Below the pieces are notes generated by a model. The model had not been told where the DNA came from. It saw only the letters and a program-made list of their open reading frames with translations, and did not search any database. Both the position numbers and the translations under genes were made by a program. From NCBI GenBank assembly GCA_964638715.1, contig CAZWZF010000110.1, positions 1 to 6,218 of the forward strand: DNA of 6,218 nt, given 5' to 3'. Source of the DNA: JBAXQQ01 sp037131695 (GTDB taxonomy: Bacteria; Armatimonadota; Hebobacteria; CAIYQO01). How positions within the stretch are numbered: position 1 is the first letter of the stretch; each line of letters opens with the position of its first letter. Below are positions 1-6,046 of the stretch, piece by piece.

Positions 1-138
1 TTCGGATTACAAAAAAATCATCTATAATAGATGGGGTTTACCGAATACTTACAAAGTATGTAGAGTAAAATCTTTTCAATGAAAGAGAAGATTGTACAGG
101 CTTTTGCAAAACTTATTTTATCAAATGTTTAGGATTCA

Positions 139-218
139 GGTTTGTGGTAGGCGAAAACCACCCCGACCTTCGGCCACCCCTCCTTGGCAAGGAGGGGAGT
201 TTAAAATGAAGGTTTTGA
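139..218 (+). repeat. Long repeat arm, copy 1
   Basis: This stretch matches the reverse complement of 3849-3927 at 75 of 80 aligned positions (four substitutions and one single-base gap), counted by eye. It includes the left arm of the element at 155-295, extended outward by the segment GGTTTGTGGTA and inward to GAAGGTTTTGA. The two copies therefore share more than the terminal symmetry of the element and look recently derived from one source. Confidence 0.85.
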
Positions 219-295
219 TTATTAAAGCAGCCATTATTTTATCAAATAACTATCACAACTCCCCTCCTTGCCAAGGAGGGGGCAGGGGGTGGTTT
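155..295. repeat. MITE-like inverted-repeat element (141 bp)
   Basis: The two ends are inverted copies of each other. The outer arms are AAACCACCCC (155-164) and GGGGTGGTTT (286-295). The inner arms end GGGGAGTT (194-201) and begin AACTCCCC (257-264). Each side also holds its own near-perfect palindrome, at 177-197 and 261-281, with ten-base arms CCCCTCCTTG / CAAGGAGGGG around one central base. Between outer arm and palindrome the left side has 12 bases and the right side 4, so the two ends are not exact mirror copies. The centre (202-256) is 55 A+T-rich bases without a credible gene. Size, terminal symmetry and lack of coding capacity resemble non-autonomous miniature elements. G+C-rich repeats of this CCTCCTTG/CAAGGAGG kind recur between genes in many environmental bacteria. 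No target-site duplication was identified. Confidence 0.75.
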
Positions 296-333
296 GGTTG
301 ATTATATATTTAGCATGGTTTAGCAAGAAACTG

Positions 334-361
334 CATAATTCGTAATTCGTAATTCCTAATT
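334..361 (-). repeat. A+T heptad run after the PAS gene
   Basis: Read in the direction of the PAS gene, these are four tandem seven-base units: AATTAGG, AATTACG, AATTACG and AATTATG. The run starts three bases after the TAG stop at 365-367. Similar runs follow the stops of the genes ending at 3745 and 3959, in the same orientation relative to transcription. The role is unknown. It could be part of a repeat element or a mark of transcript ends. Confidence 0.8.
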
Positions 362-364
362 GTC

Positions 365-874
365 CTACTTTTTCTTAACTTCAATCTTATCTATCCATAA
401 CAGCACGATATTGCCGGTCATTTCTGTTGATATTAGCATCTCTATCTCTCGTGGTTTGTCTATATCGTCGCAATTTAATGATGCTGGCACATTTACCATT
501 GGTTTTTTAGTTCTTACTGTTTCATTTACCGTATTTCGTATGGCGCAGCCGGAGCAATGAATTGTTCTGCCGCAACCGCCGGGGAGGCGGGAGTAAGCAC
601 ATTCAAACACGTTTCCACCTAATTCTCCATAAATTTCATCCATTTCTTTACCAATAATATTTAATGCCGCATTATTTGCAAATACAGCCTTGACATCTTT
701 CGTTACTACCATTACCGGCAATTTTAACGCGCTAAGATATACCTTTAACGGTACGCCCATTTGAAAATCAAGGTTGTTTTCGCAATCCTCGCAGATGCCA
801 TGAGAAACTTTTAAATCATTTTCATCATCAGGTGCACTTAATTCTTTTTTACACCATGCACAAATTCTTTTCAT
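365..874 (-). CDS. Small PAS-domain protein with two cysteine clusters
   Basis: This is a predicted 169-residue cytoplasmic sensor-type protein, with no signal peptide or membrane segment. Residues 1-35 hold two CxxC pairs (Cys5/Cys8 and Cys28/Cys31, the second inside SHGICEDC). This resembles the short cysteine-rich motif seen next to PAS domains in many sensor proteins and probably binds zinc. Residues about 48-165 fit a PAS fold (LPVMVVTKDVKAVFANNAAL, then a C-terminal strand NIVLLWIDKIE). Inside it is a second cluster, Cys92, Cys101, Cys107 and Cys110 (C-x8-C-x5-C-x2-C), which could hold a metal or iron-sulfur centre or act as a redox switch; this is inference. There is no kinase, GGDEF or DNA-binding output domain, so it may act through a partner. 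The Met at 874 is preferred over one 11 codons upstream (907) because AAGGTG lies six bases before it, whereas 907 has no ribosome binding site. The gene looks more A+T-rich than its neighbours. Confidence 0.85.
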   Translation of the reverse strand: MKRICAWCKKELSAPDDENDLKVSHGICEDCENNLDFQMGVPLKVYLSALKLPVMVVTKDVKAVFANNAALNIIGKEMDEIYGELGGNVFECAYSRLPGGCGRTIHCSGCAIRNTVNETVRTKKPMVNVPASLNCDDIDKPREIEMLISTEMTGNIVLLWIDKIEVKKK

Positions 875-880
875 GTAAAT

Positions 881-886
881 CACCTT
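881..886 (-). promoter_or_regulatory. Ribosome binding site of the PAS gene
   Basis: AAGGTG is followed by a six-base spacer (ATTTAC) and the ATG at 874. It decides the start in favour of MKRICAWC over the upstream in-frame Met at 907. Confidence 0.7.
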
Positions 887-906
887 AAATAAATCGTGAT
901 AATGCA

Positions 907-1036
907 TATCAATGCAATTTATTTTAATAAGTATAGAGCGGAAATTTAAAAAAGTAAATAATATTTTTTCTTATTTTATATAAATATTAAAATAATAATT
1001 GATAGGAATTTTGCTGTTTTAAACGAAAGTTTTATT
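907..1036. promoter_or_regulatory. A+T-rich divergent intergenic region
   Basis: This spacer separates the divergent PAS and oxidoreductase genes, so it should hold promoters for both. The minus-strand promoter is clear. For the plus strand, a TATAAA lies at 979-984 but no matching -35 box stands at a proper distance, so that promoter is unresolved. Shared regulation of both genes is possible given the arrangement, but no operator is evident. Confidence 0.4.
930..958 (-). promoter_or_regulatory. Sigma-70-like promoter for the PAS gene
   Basis: On the minus strand, TTTACT (958-953, four of six consensus bases for -35) is separated by 17 bases from TATACT (935-930, five of six for -10). Transcription would start near 923, giving a leader of about 50 bases before the ATG at 874. 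The leader contains a near-direct repeat around ATGCAT (901-917) that could be an operator, but this is weak. Base matches are observed; activity is inferred. Confidence 0.5.
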
Positions 1037-2392
1037 ATGAATAAAGATGTGGATTATGATTTAATCATCATCGGCGGCGGCAGCGGCGGGTTTGGTGCGG
1101 CTTTGGCTGCCGCAAGACGCGGTTTGCGGGTGCTGATAGTTGAACAGGAATCAATGCTTGGCGGCACCAGTACTATTGGCGGAGTCAACACCTGGGAACC
1201 CGGCGTGGGTGGACCGGTAATGGCATTTGAATTATATGAGCGTCTTTCAAAAATCCCCCAGGCTATCGGTATCAGCCGAACAGTGAAATATTGGACTGGC
1301 GACCAGCCATGGGGATTATCGCGAATTGACTCTACACTAACATACGCAGATTCTACCCGCCGGGCAGGAATCGGCGCAAACCGCTGGTTTCGCGTTACAT
1401 TTGAGCCAAAATTAATGGCGACGGCGATGGCTGACTTGCTGGCTGCAACCGGAAAGGTGAATATCTTACTTCATACAAGGTGTGTGGCAGCAGCGAATAC
1501 AGGCAGTCGTGTAACAGCAGTAATTATTAAAGATTTAGCCGGTAATGAACAAAGGATCGCCGCAAGTTATTTTGCCGATGCCACCGGACAGATAATTCTC
1601 TGCAAAGCTCTTGAATGCAAAACTTACCTGGGTGCCGAACCAATTTCGCTATATAATGAACCTTCCGCGCCAATACACCACCATGACCGATTGAATGGTG
1701 TTACCGTTTCTTTTCGCGTCACACCTGTTAATAACCCGAGTGTAGAGCCGCTGCCTGCTGGCGTCCCAAATGAAGCGCGAACTGGAACATGCTCGATTAC
1801 CGAATACCCCAATGGCGACCTGAACCTGAATACCTTGCCGTTGATGGAAGGATGGGAATATTATAGCTTGGGTGAGAAAGAAGGAAGACGCGTGTGCGAA
1901 CAACGGCTATACCAGTTATGGCATTGGCTGCAGCGCGAAAAAGGATTTGACCAGTATAAAATCAAAGAGATATTTCCATTAACCGGGGTGCGGGAAGGTC
2001 CGCGATTGATTGGAAGAAAAGTGTTGACAGAAAACGATGTCAGGCAGGGATATTCCGGTACAATAGATAAATCCCGCTGGATAGGACTGGCAGACCACGC
2101 ACTTGACGTTCACGGTGAAGACCATCTATGCCGCGAACTCAATGAACCTTATGGGATATCCTACGAATGTCTGCTGCCGCAGGAATACACAAACCTTATC
2201 GTTCCCTGCCGCGGCGCGTCATTCTCCCACATCGCCGCTGCATCATGCCGGTTGTCGCGTACCATGATGCAACTGGGAAATGCCGCGGGAATTGCTGTGG
2301 CAACAGCTGCAATGTCCGGCGAAGAATTACCTGATGTCAATTTAGCACGCGTGCGTGATGAAATGCAGGTTGAGTTAACAAATGTAAATTAA
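1037..2392 (+). CDS. FAD-dependent oxidoreductase (PF12831-like)
   Basis: This is a predicted 451-residue cytoplasmic flavoprotein. The N-terminal dinucleotide-binding fold is clear: IIGGGSGGFGAALAAARRG (residues 11-29) gives GxGxxG, followed by the ribose-binding acidic residue Glu36 in IVEQE. GGTSTIGGVNTW (42-53) resembles the second flavin-contact loop of the family. FADATG (179-184) is the usual motif before the second FAD-binding part. The C-terminal third has further family hallmarks: GVREGPRLIGRKVLTENDV (317-335), CLLPQEYTNLIVPCRG (378-393) and QLGNAAGIAVATAA (412-425). Length fits the family. The electron acceptor and substrate cannot be read from sequence, and members of this group are mostly uncharacterised. 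The start has only a weak purine stretch (CGAAAG) upstream, unlike the next gene. It heads a plus-strand cluster, with the next start 25 bases after its stop. Confidence 0.9.
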   Translation: MNKDVDYDLIIIGGGSGGFGAALAAARRGLRVLIVEQESMLGGTSTIGGVNTWEPGVGGPVMAFELYERLSKIPQAIGISRTVKYWTGDQPWGLSRIDSTLTYADSTRRAGIGANRWFRVTFEPKLMATAMADLLAATGKVNILLHTRCVAAANTGSRVTAVIIKDLAGNEQRIAASYFADATGQIILCKALECKTYLGAEPISLYNEPSAPIHHHDRLNGVTVSFRVTPVNNPSVEPLPAGVPNEARTGTCSITEYPNGDLNLNTLPLMEGWEYYSLGEKEGRRVCEQRLYQLWHWLQREKGFDQYKIKEIFPLTGVREGPRLIGRKVLTENDVRQGYSGTIDKSRWIGLADHALDVHGEDHLCRELNEPYGISYECLLPQEYTNLIVPCRGASFSHIAAASCRLSRTMMQLGNAAGIAVATAAMSGEELPDVNLARVRDEMQVELTNVN

Positions 2393-2403
2393 TTTCCAAA
2401 AGT

Positions 2404-2409
2404 AAGGAG
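2404..2409 (+). promoter_or_regulatory. Strong ribosome binding site of the small membrane peptide
   Basis: AAGGAG stands eight bases before the ATG at 2418. It is the best Shine-Dalgarno sequence in the window and is the main argument that the 41-codon frame behind it is translated. Confidence 0.75.
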
Positions 2410-2417
2410 CTTTAACA

Positions 2418-2543
2418 ATGTATAAAAAAGATGATGGACAATCAGCATTTTACTTGGCGATGTTTTTACTTTTAGTATTCCTTTTTGGGGTTGGCTGGTT
2501 ATTATACAACCGATTTCACCCACTCGTAACTCTTGTTCAATAA
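2418..2543 (+). CDS. 41-residue single-span membrane peptide
   Basis: The peptide has a short charged start (MYKKDDGQSA), a hydrophobic stretch of about 20 residues (about 11-30, FYLAMFLLLVF then LFGVGWLLY) and a short tail with Arg32 and His34, ending at TAA. The KK at the start and the R and H after the span make topology hard to call. It is read from a strong AAGGAG site 25 bases after the oxidoreductase stop, so it is probably co-transcribed with it. No family is recognised. It could be a small membrane anchor or partner for the flavoprotein, or an independent stress or regulatory peptide; both are inference. It is short enough to be missed by default gene-calling cutoffs. Confidence 0.7.
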   Translation: MYKKDDGQSAFYLAMFLLLVFLFGVGWLLYNRFHPLVTLVQ

Positions 2544-2592
2544 ATTAATTTTCTTCATGTCAATTCCATACATAAATTTCTTGATAAAATCC

Positions 2593-2623
2593 TTGACGCG
2601 GGGGGAGTTGATAGTTGTATGAT
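2593..2623 (+). promoter_or_regulatory. Possible promoter for the URO-D-like gene
   Basis: TTGACG (2593-2598, five of six for -35) is followed after 19 bases by TATGAT (2618-2623, five of six for -10), in the 110-base gap before the URO-D-like gene. The spacer is longer than the optimal 17 and contains a G run. If active, the gene could be expressed separately from the oxidoreductase and small peptide. Confidence 0.35.
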
Positions 2624-2653
2624 TGCATTAATTGATTATGAGAGGTATTTATT

Positions 2654-3745
2654 ATGCAGCAGTTGCCATGTGGAGAGCGATTCATCCGTTGTTTATTGGG
2701 TGAAGAGATTGACCGGGTGCCATTTGGGGTGAACCTTGGCTGGTGGCCATGGGGTGACGCGATGGGTAATTTTGTGCGTGAGAGTGGCATTGACGACCTT
2801 GATTTAAACAAATATTTCGGTTACGATATGAGTTTTGCTTCCCCACAGATTCACGCCGGTTTTTTCCCAGGTTTTGAATATGAATTAATCGAAGAAACTG
2901 AGGATTTCATTACTGCCCGCGACTGGTATGGCATTGTTAAGCGTAATTTCAAGGACCTGCATTCTATGCCGTTATTTATTGAACACCCGGTAAAAGAGCC
3001 AGAGGATTGGGAAGAAATAAAAGAAAAACGGTTGAATCCGAATACCCCCGGACGAATATTTGAGGATTGGGACGCATTCCGTGCCAGAATTCGTGAGACC
3101 GGCGAAGCTGTGCAAGTAGGAAGTTTCCCGTATGGCGTCTTTGGCACTCCCCGCGACTTCATGGGGTCGGAAGAACTGCTGATGGCATTTTACACCGAAC
3201 CGGAAATGGTGCGCGATATGATGGAAACCATAACCACCCTGTGGATCAACAACTGGGAACAGGTCGCGCGTGAAGTACAAATCGACCATATCCATATTTG
3301 GGAAGATATGTCCGGTTGCCAGGGGTCGCTGTTATCCCCGGCAATGGTAGAAGAGTTCATGATGCCGCAATATGACAGAATAGCAGATTTTGCGCAGGCA
3401 AACGGAGTACGGATAGTATCTGTTGATACTGATGGTGATTGCAGCGAATTAGTGCCGATTATGATGAACCACGGGATAAATATGTTCTTCCCATTTGAAA
3501 CACAGGCCAGCAACGACATCATCTATTTCCGCGACAAATACCCCACCCTCGGCATAATGTGCGGGTTGGATAAACGCGCGCTGGCAGCAGACAAAGCAGC
3601 AGTAGATAAAGAAATAGAGAAATGTGCCACCATGATTTCCCGTGGCCGCTATATCCCCGGCTTCGACCACCTGATTCCACCCGACGCCAAATGGGAAAAC
3701 TTCAAATATGCGGCTGAACAGATAAAGGCGCTTTGCTATAGGTAA
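2654..3745 (+). CDS. URO-D superfamily protein, divergent subgroup
   Basis: This is a predicted 363-residue cytoplasmic protein with the URO-D/cobalamin-methyltransferase TIM-barrel pattern: GERFIRCLLGEEIDRVPF (7-24), an HIHIWEDM strand (212-219), IVSVDTDGD (254-262), GLDKRAL (304-310) and the C-terminal FDHLIPPD (337-344). True uroporphyrinogen decarboxylase carries an arginine-rich MRQAGR-type motif near the N-terminus; here that position reads GVNLGWWPWGD, so haem synthesis is unlikely. Corrinoid methyltransferases of the MtaA type carry a zinc-binding HxC in the strand that here reads SVDTDGD, so those ligands seem absent too. It belongs with a large uncharacterised subgroup, common in PVC-type bacteria, that keeps the VDxDG and DHxxPPD motifs. 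AGAGG lies eight bases before the start. It is last in the plus-strand cluster, and its stop codon overlaps the first heptad of a repeat run. Confidence 0.88.
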   Translation: MQQLPCGERFIRCLLGEEIDRVPFGVNLGWWPWGDAMGNFVRESGIDDLDLNKYFGYDMSFASPQIHAGFFPGFEYELIEETEDFITARDWYGIVKRNFKDLHSMPLFIEHPVKEPEDWEEIKEKRLNPNTPGRIFEDWDAFRARIRETGEAVQVGSFPYGVFGTPRDFMGSEELLMAFYTEPEMVRDMMETITTLWINNWEQVAREVQIDHIHIWEDMSGCQGSLLSPAMVEEFMMPQYDRIADFAQANGVRIVSVDTDGDCSELVPIMMNHGINMFFPFETQASNDIIYFRDKYPTLGIMCGLDKRALAADKAAVDKEIEKCATMISRGRYIPGFDHLIPPDAKWENFKYAAEQIKALCYR

Positions 3746-3764
3746 TTACGAATTTAGAATTAAT
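3744..3764 (+). repeat. A+T heptad run after the URO-D-like gene
   Basis: Three tandem seven-base units are read along the gene: AATTACG, AATTTAG and AATTAAT. The first two bases are the last two of the TAA stop codon (3743-3745). It has the same unit type and orientation as the runs after the PAS and GHL6 genes. Confidence 0.75.
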
Positions 3765-3785
3765 GAGTTCTTTGCAAAAACCTGC

Positions 3786-3832
3786 GACACCACGATGGTA
3801 CAGACACCTTCGTGGCTTCACCACTCGGTGTC
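3786..3832. terminator. Imperfect hairpin between convergent genes
   Basis: GACACC (3803-3808) pairs with GGTGTC (3827-3832), and inside it GTGG (3812-3815) pairs with CCAC (3821-3824) around the loop CTTCA. An alternative fold uses GACACC at 3786-3791 and CCACGA (3790-3795) with TCGTGG (3810-3815). No T run follows on either strand, so a classical intrinsic terminator is not shown. It may instead be a repeat-derived structure or a processing site. Confidence 0.4.
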
Positions 3833-3848
3833 AGTCCCTGAAATCATG

Positions 3849-3927
3849 TCAAAACCTTCAATTTAAACTCCCCTCCTTGCCAAGGAGGGGTAGCCGAAGG
3901 ACGGGGTGGTTTCGCATACCACAAACC
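3849..3927 (-). repeat. Long repeat arm, copy 2 (single arm)
   Basis: This is the reverse complement of 139-218 with 75 of 80 aligned positions identical. It includes the palindrome at 3870-3890 and the CCGAAGGACGGGGTGGTTT side segment. Unlike the first locus, no mirrored second arm is present within the spacer. It is therefore either a truncated element or a solo arm. It lies between convergent genes, where insertion would be harmless. Confidence 0.85.
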
Positions 3928-3928
3928 A

Positions 3929-3953
3929 ATCAATTCATAATTCATACTTAATT
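3929..3953 (-). repeat. A+T heptad run after the GHL6-type gene
   Basis: Read along the minus-strand gene, the order is AATTAAG, a four-base interruption TATG, AATTATG and AATTGAT. It begins five bases after the TAA stop (3961-3959) and runs almost directly into the long repeat arm (3927). The unit type and orientation match the runs at 334-361 and 3744-3764. Confidence 0.7.
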
Positions 3954-3958
3954 CTCCC

Positions 3959-6013
3959 TTATCCGCTGACAACAATCGCAGTATGAATATGCACTCGGGA
4001 AAGGGTGATTTTCAACTTGCCGCTTTGTGCCGGGGTGTGGGACCACTGCAATTCTGCCGATTCAAAGGATTGGCGGACGCTTCGCGGTGGTTTGGCACGT
4101 CGAATAGTGATGGTGATTGGGCCAACCGGGGGAATTTCATCGATGGCACCGTTATTGGGGACATTGGGCAGGCCGGATGCGCGATTTACCAGGTGAATCA
4201 GCGTTCGGCTTCCTTTGCGGCGCAGTGCGACATCAATGCAAGTTGGGGCATTCACTGAAATTGCAAGTTTCCCTGCCAATCGCCGCACCAGACTGCCCAC
4301 CAGGGCGCGGGTAAGCGGGTAGCGATTATGCGCGAAGTCGCGGAACAGGTCGGCAGGCACATATAATACTCGTCCCTTGCCATACCTTGCAATGGCGGCT
4401 CCCGGGTTTGGCAGCAGATATTCATCCAGCAGCGGAGTCGTTCCCAATTTGAATAGCGCACTTGCCCTTGTTGTCTCTACCAATCGCCATGTAGAACTAT
4501 ATAGCGCGGTTGCACCATCAGCAGCAGGCAGATGATAGGTGGATTCCGATGTCAGCGTACCGGTGGTTACACCCAGAAAATCCTCGCCAAACCGGTCAAA
4601 TATTGCTGTACCGGTAAGCAGCAGTTTACCGCCATCAGTAACATATTTCTTCAACGCGCCAACCATTTCATCGGACATCTTATGCTGTTCAGGGACAACC
4701 ACCACCGGAAAGTCGGCTAAACGCGGCAACAGTGCCCATTCATCTAAAATATCAACACCATACTGATTTTCAAGCAAACTGAGTACCGCTCCTTCAACTG
4801 CATTGGTATCGACATCCCACATCAGGTTATGCCCAGCAACAGATGCACGGGCATGGTGTTCGGACAATAACACGGCGATTTGCGGGATAGTTTCAGAATC
4901 CTGGCAAAGCGACCGTCGCGCTTTAACAAAACGTCCCATTTGCCGAATACGTTCCATGCGCCAGGGGACATGCTGGCCGGTACGCAGGCCGCATGGCGAC
5001 CAGGGTGCATCGCAAGCCTGTATATTTCCACCAAATGCCAGCACTACCGCAGCTTCCTGCATCAGCATTTGTACTGGTTTTGTCACCCATGGCGATGTTG
5101 GGTTCACTATGCCGTGGGAAGCATAGAAATCCCACAACATGATATCCCATGGTTTGCCGCGGGTAGATACAAACCGCGCCTGGCAGCGGCTGCCGTCAAG
5201 ACCCCATACCGGGGTGTTGTCCGCACTGATCCAATCGGTGGGCACCGTGGGTTCGCCGGGATTATGCAGCGTTTGCAGCCAGTTGGAACATACCAATACA
5301 CCTGGTTTATGGGCATGCACGGCACCGCAATAGCGGGTAAGATAGGTTTCCAAACTGCGGCGGGTGAAGTTCCACCAATATGCCCAGCGCGGGTCGCTTG
5401 TCTCGGTAGGTGGTTCAACTTCGCCAGTTTCTTCGATATATGCCTGGCGGCAGCGCGGGCAATAACAAGGCTGCATAGCCCAGATATCGCCATCAACCCA
5501 GAAGCCATCAACCTCATAACGGTCAATCATTTCCAGCATCTGCGGAATCATTAATTCATCAAGATACGGGCTGCGCGGACACATCAGCGCGGTTTGGTTT
5601 GTTGGCCAGCCAGAGATTGTATATGGCGCACCTGCCGGTGTGCCATCCGCGGTAAGCAGGCACCATTCCGGATGTTTGGCACCAGCCGCCTGATCCCATA
5701 TCCCGGAGTAATGCGCGTGCAGCGGCAGACCCAATTCGCGGGTTGCGGCACGCCATTGCGCAAGCGCATCTTTTACCATGCCCGGTACAACACTGGCATC
5801 GGGTGTCCTGCTTTCCCAGGTGGTATAACCTGGATGTCCCTTGCTGTCCGTCTGCACGAACTCTACCCCTGCCAGGCGCAGCATATCCACCAGATCTTCG
5901 CACCGCGCACCGATGACAGTATCAGTCAGGTCGGCATGCAAATCATGATGAAAACCGAAATAACAATGCTTGCCATACCAGTTTCCACGATAAATATTTC
6001 CTGATTTTTGCAT
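3959..6013 (-). CDS. GHL6-type putative glycoside hydrolase
   Basis: This is a predicted 684-residue protein without a visible signal peptide or membrane segment, so probably cytoplasmic. Residues about 15-330 read as a TIM barrel of the hypothetical glycoside hydrolase GHL6 (PF14871) type: FGFHHDLHADLTD (19-31), MLRLAGVEFVQTDSKGHPGY (44-63), AHYSGIWDQAA (100-110) with HPEW (114-117), and DGFWVDGDIW (169-178). Asp174 or Asp176 is a candidate catalytic acid by analogy with related barrels. CYCPRCRQAY (183-192) is the CxxC segment typical of the group and may bind metal. Residues about 375-580 resemble the Rossmann-like beta-galactosidase trimerisation domain (VVVVPEQHKMSD, YVTDGGKLLLTGT), and about 585-684 a C-terminal beta domain (TLIHLVNRASG). 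Substrate is unknown; fucoside or galactoside activity is only a guess. AAGGA lies ten bases before the start. The gene lies downstream of a possible sugar phosphorylase on the same strand. Confidence 0.85.
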   Translation of the reverse strand: MQKSGNIYRGNWYGKHCYFGFHHDLHADLTDTVIGARCEDLVDMLRLAGVEFVQTDSKGHPGYTTWESRTPDASVVPGMVKDALAQWRAATRELGLPLHAHYSGIWDQAAGAKHPEWCLLTADGTPAGAPYTISGWPTNQTALMCPRSPYLDELMIPQMLEMIDRYEVDGFWVDGDIWAMQPCYCPRCRQAYIEETGEVEPPTETSDPRWAYWWNFTRRSLETYLTRYCGAVHAHKPGVLVCSNWLQTLHNPGEPTVPTDWISADNTPVWGLDGSRCQARFVSTRGKPWDIMLWDFYASHGIVNPTSPWVTKPVQMLMQEAAVVLAFGGNIQACDAPWSPCGLRTGQHVPWRMERIRQMGRFVKARRSLCQDSETIPQIAVLLSEHHARASVAGHNLMWDVDTNAVEGAVLSLLENQYGVDILDEWALLPRLADFPVVVVPEQHKMSDEMVGALKKYVTDGGKLLLTGTAIFDRFGEDFLGVTTGTLTSESTYHLPAADGATALYSSTWRLVETTRASALFKLGTTPLLDEYLLPNPGAAIARYGKGRVLYVPADLFRDFAHNRYPLTRALVGSLVRRLAGKLAISVNAPTCIDVALRRKGSRTLIHLVNRASGLPNVPNNGAIDEIPPVGPITITIRRAKPPRSVRQSFESAELQWSHTPAQSGKLKITLSRVHIHTAIVVSG

Positions 6014-6020
6014 TATTGTT

Positions 6021-6037
6021 AATTCCTTACCGGAATT
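6021..6037 (-). promoter_or_regulatory. Ribosome binding site in a small hairpin (GHL6-type gene)
   Basis: On the minus strand, AATTCC (6037-6032) and GGAATT (6026-6021) form a six-base stem around GGTAA. The Shine-Dalgarno AAGGA (6028-6024) lies partly in the downstream arm, ten bases before the ATG at 6013. The hairpin could lower translation initiation unless opened; the structure is weak (A+T-rich stem). Confidence 0.4.
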
Positions 6038-6046
6038 TAACTCTCA

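Larger units (their letters stand above)
1..364. other. Gene-free region with repeats
   Basis: No gene can be supported here. The first 82 bases are A+T-rich. Two plus-strand frames are open from the window edge, ending at 68 (tail ...RILTKYVE) and at 82 (tail ...CRVKSFQ). Either could be the last residues of a gene starting outside the window, but nothing tells them apart. Small palindromes lie at 19-33 (CATCTAT, one base, ATAGATG) and 45-59 (ATACTT, three bases, AAGTAT). From 139 on, the region is occupied by the inverted-repeat element and the heptad run listed separately. A 69-codon open frame from 92 crosses the repeat and is not convincing as a gene. Confidence 0.6.

Noticed and set aside
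92..301. 69-codon open frame on the plus strand
   Set aside because: It runs through the inverted-repeat element; both halves of the protein are translations of the G+C-rich repeat, and no ribosome binding site precedes it.
334..361. Heptad run as a CRISPR or origin iteron array
   Set aside because: Units are contiguous without spacers and only seven bases long, and there is no replication gene nearby; the repeated placement after stop codons fits neither.
875..907. Upstream start of the PAS gene at 907
   Set aside because: No Shine-Dalgarno sequence; the 11 added residues do not resemble the family start, whereas MKRICAWC has AAGGTG at good spacing.
3763..3951. 62-codon plus-strand open frame in the convergent spacer
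   Set aside because: It consists of the hairpin and repeat arm sequence and has no ribosome binding site.
5107..5526. 139-codon minus-strand open frame overlapping the GHL6-type gene in another frame
   Set aside because: The in-frame GHL6 motifs on the same strand (DGFWVDGDIW, CYCPRCRQAY) explain this stretch; this frame shows no motif.
4880..5554. 224-codon plus-strand open frame inside the GHL6-type gene
   Set aside because: It is antisense to a long gene with clear domain motifs, has no recognisable family or ribosome site, and long antisense frames are expected from the codon bias of the real gene.
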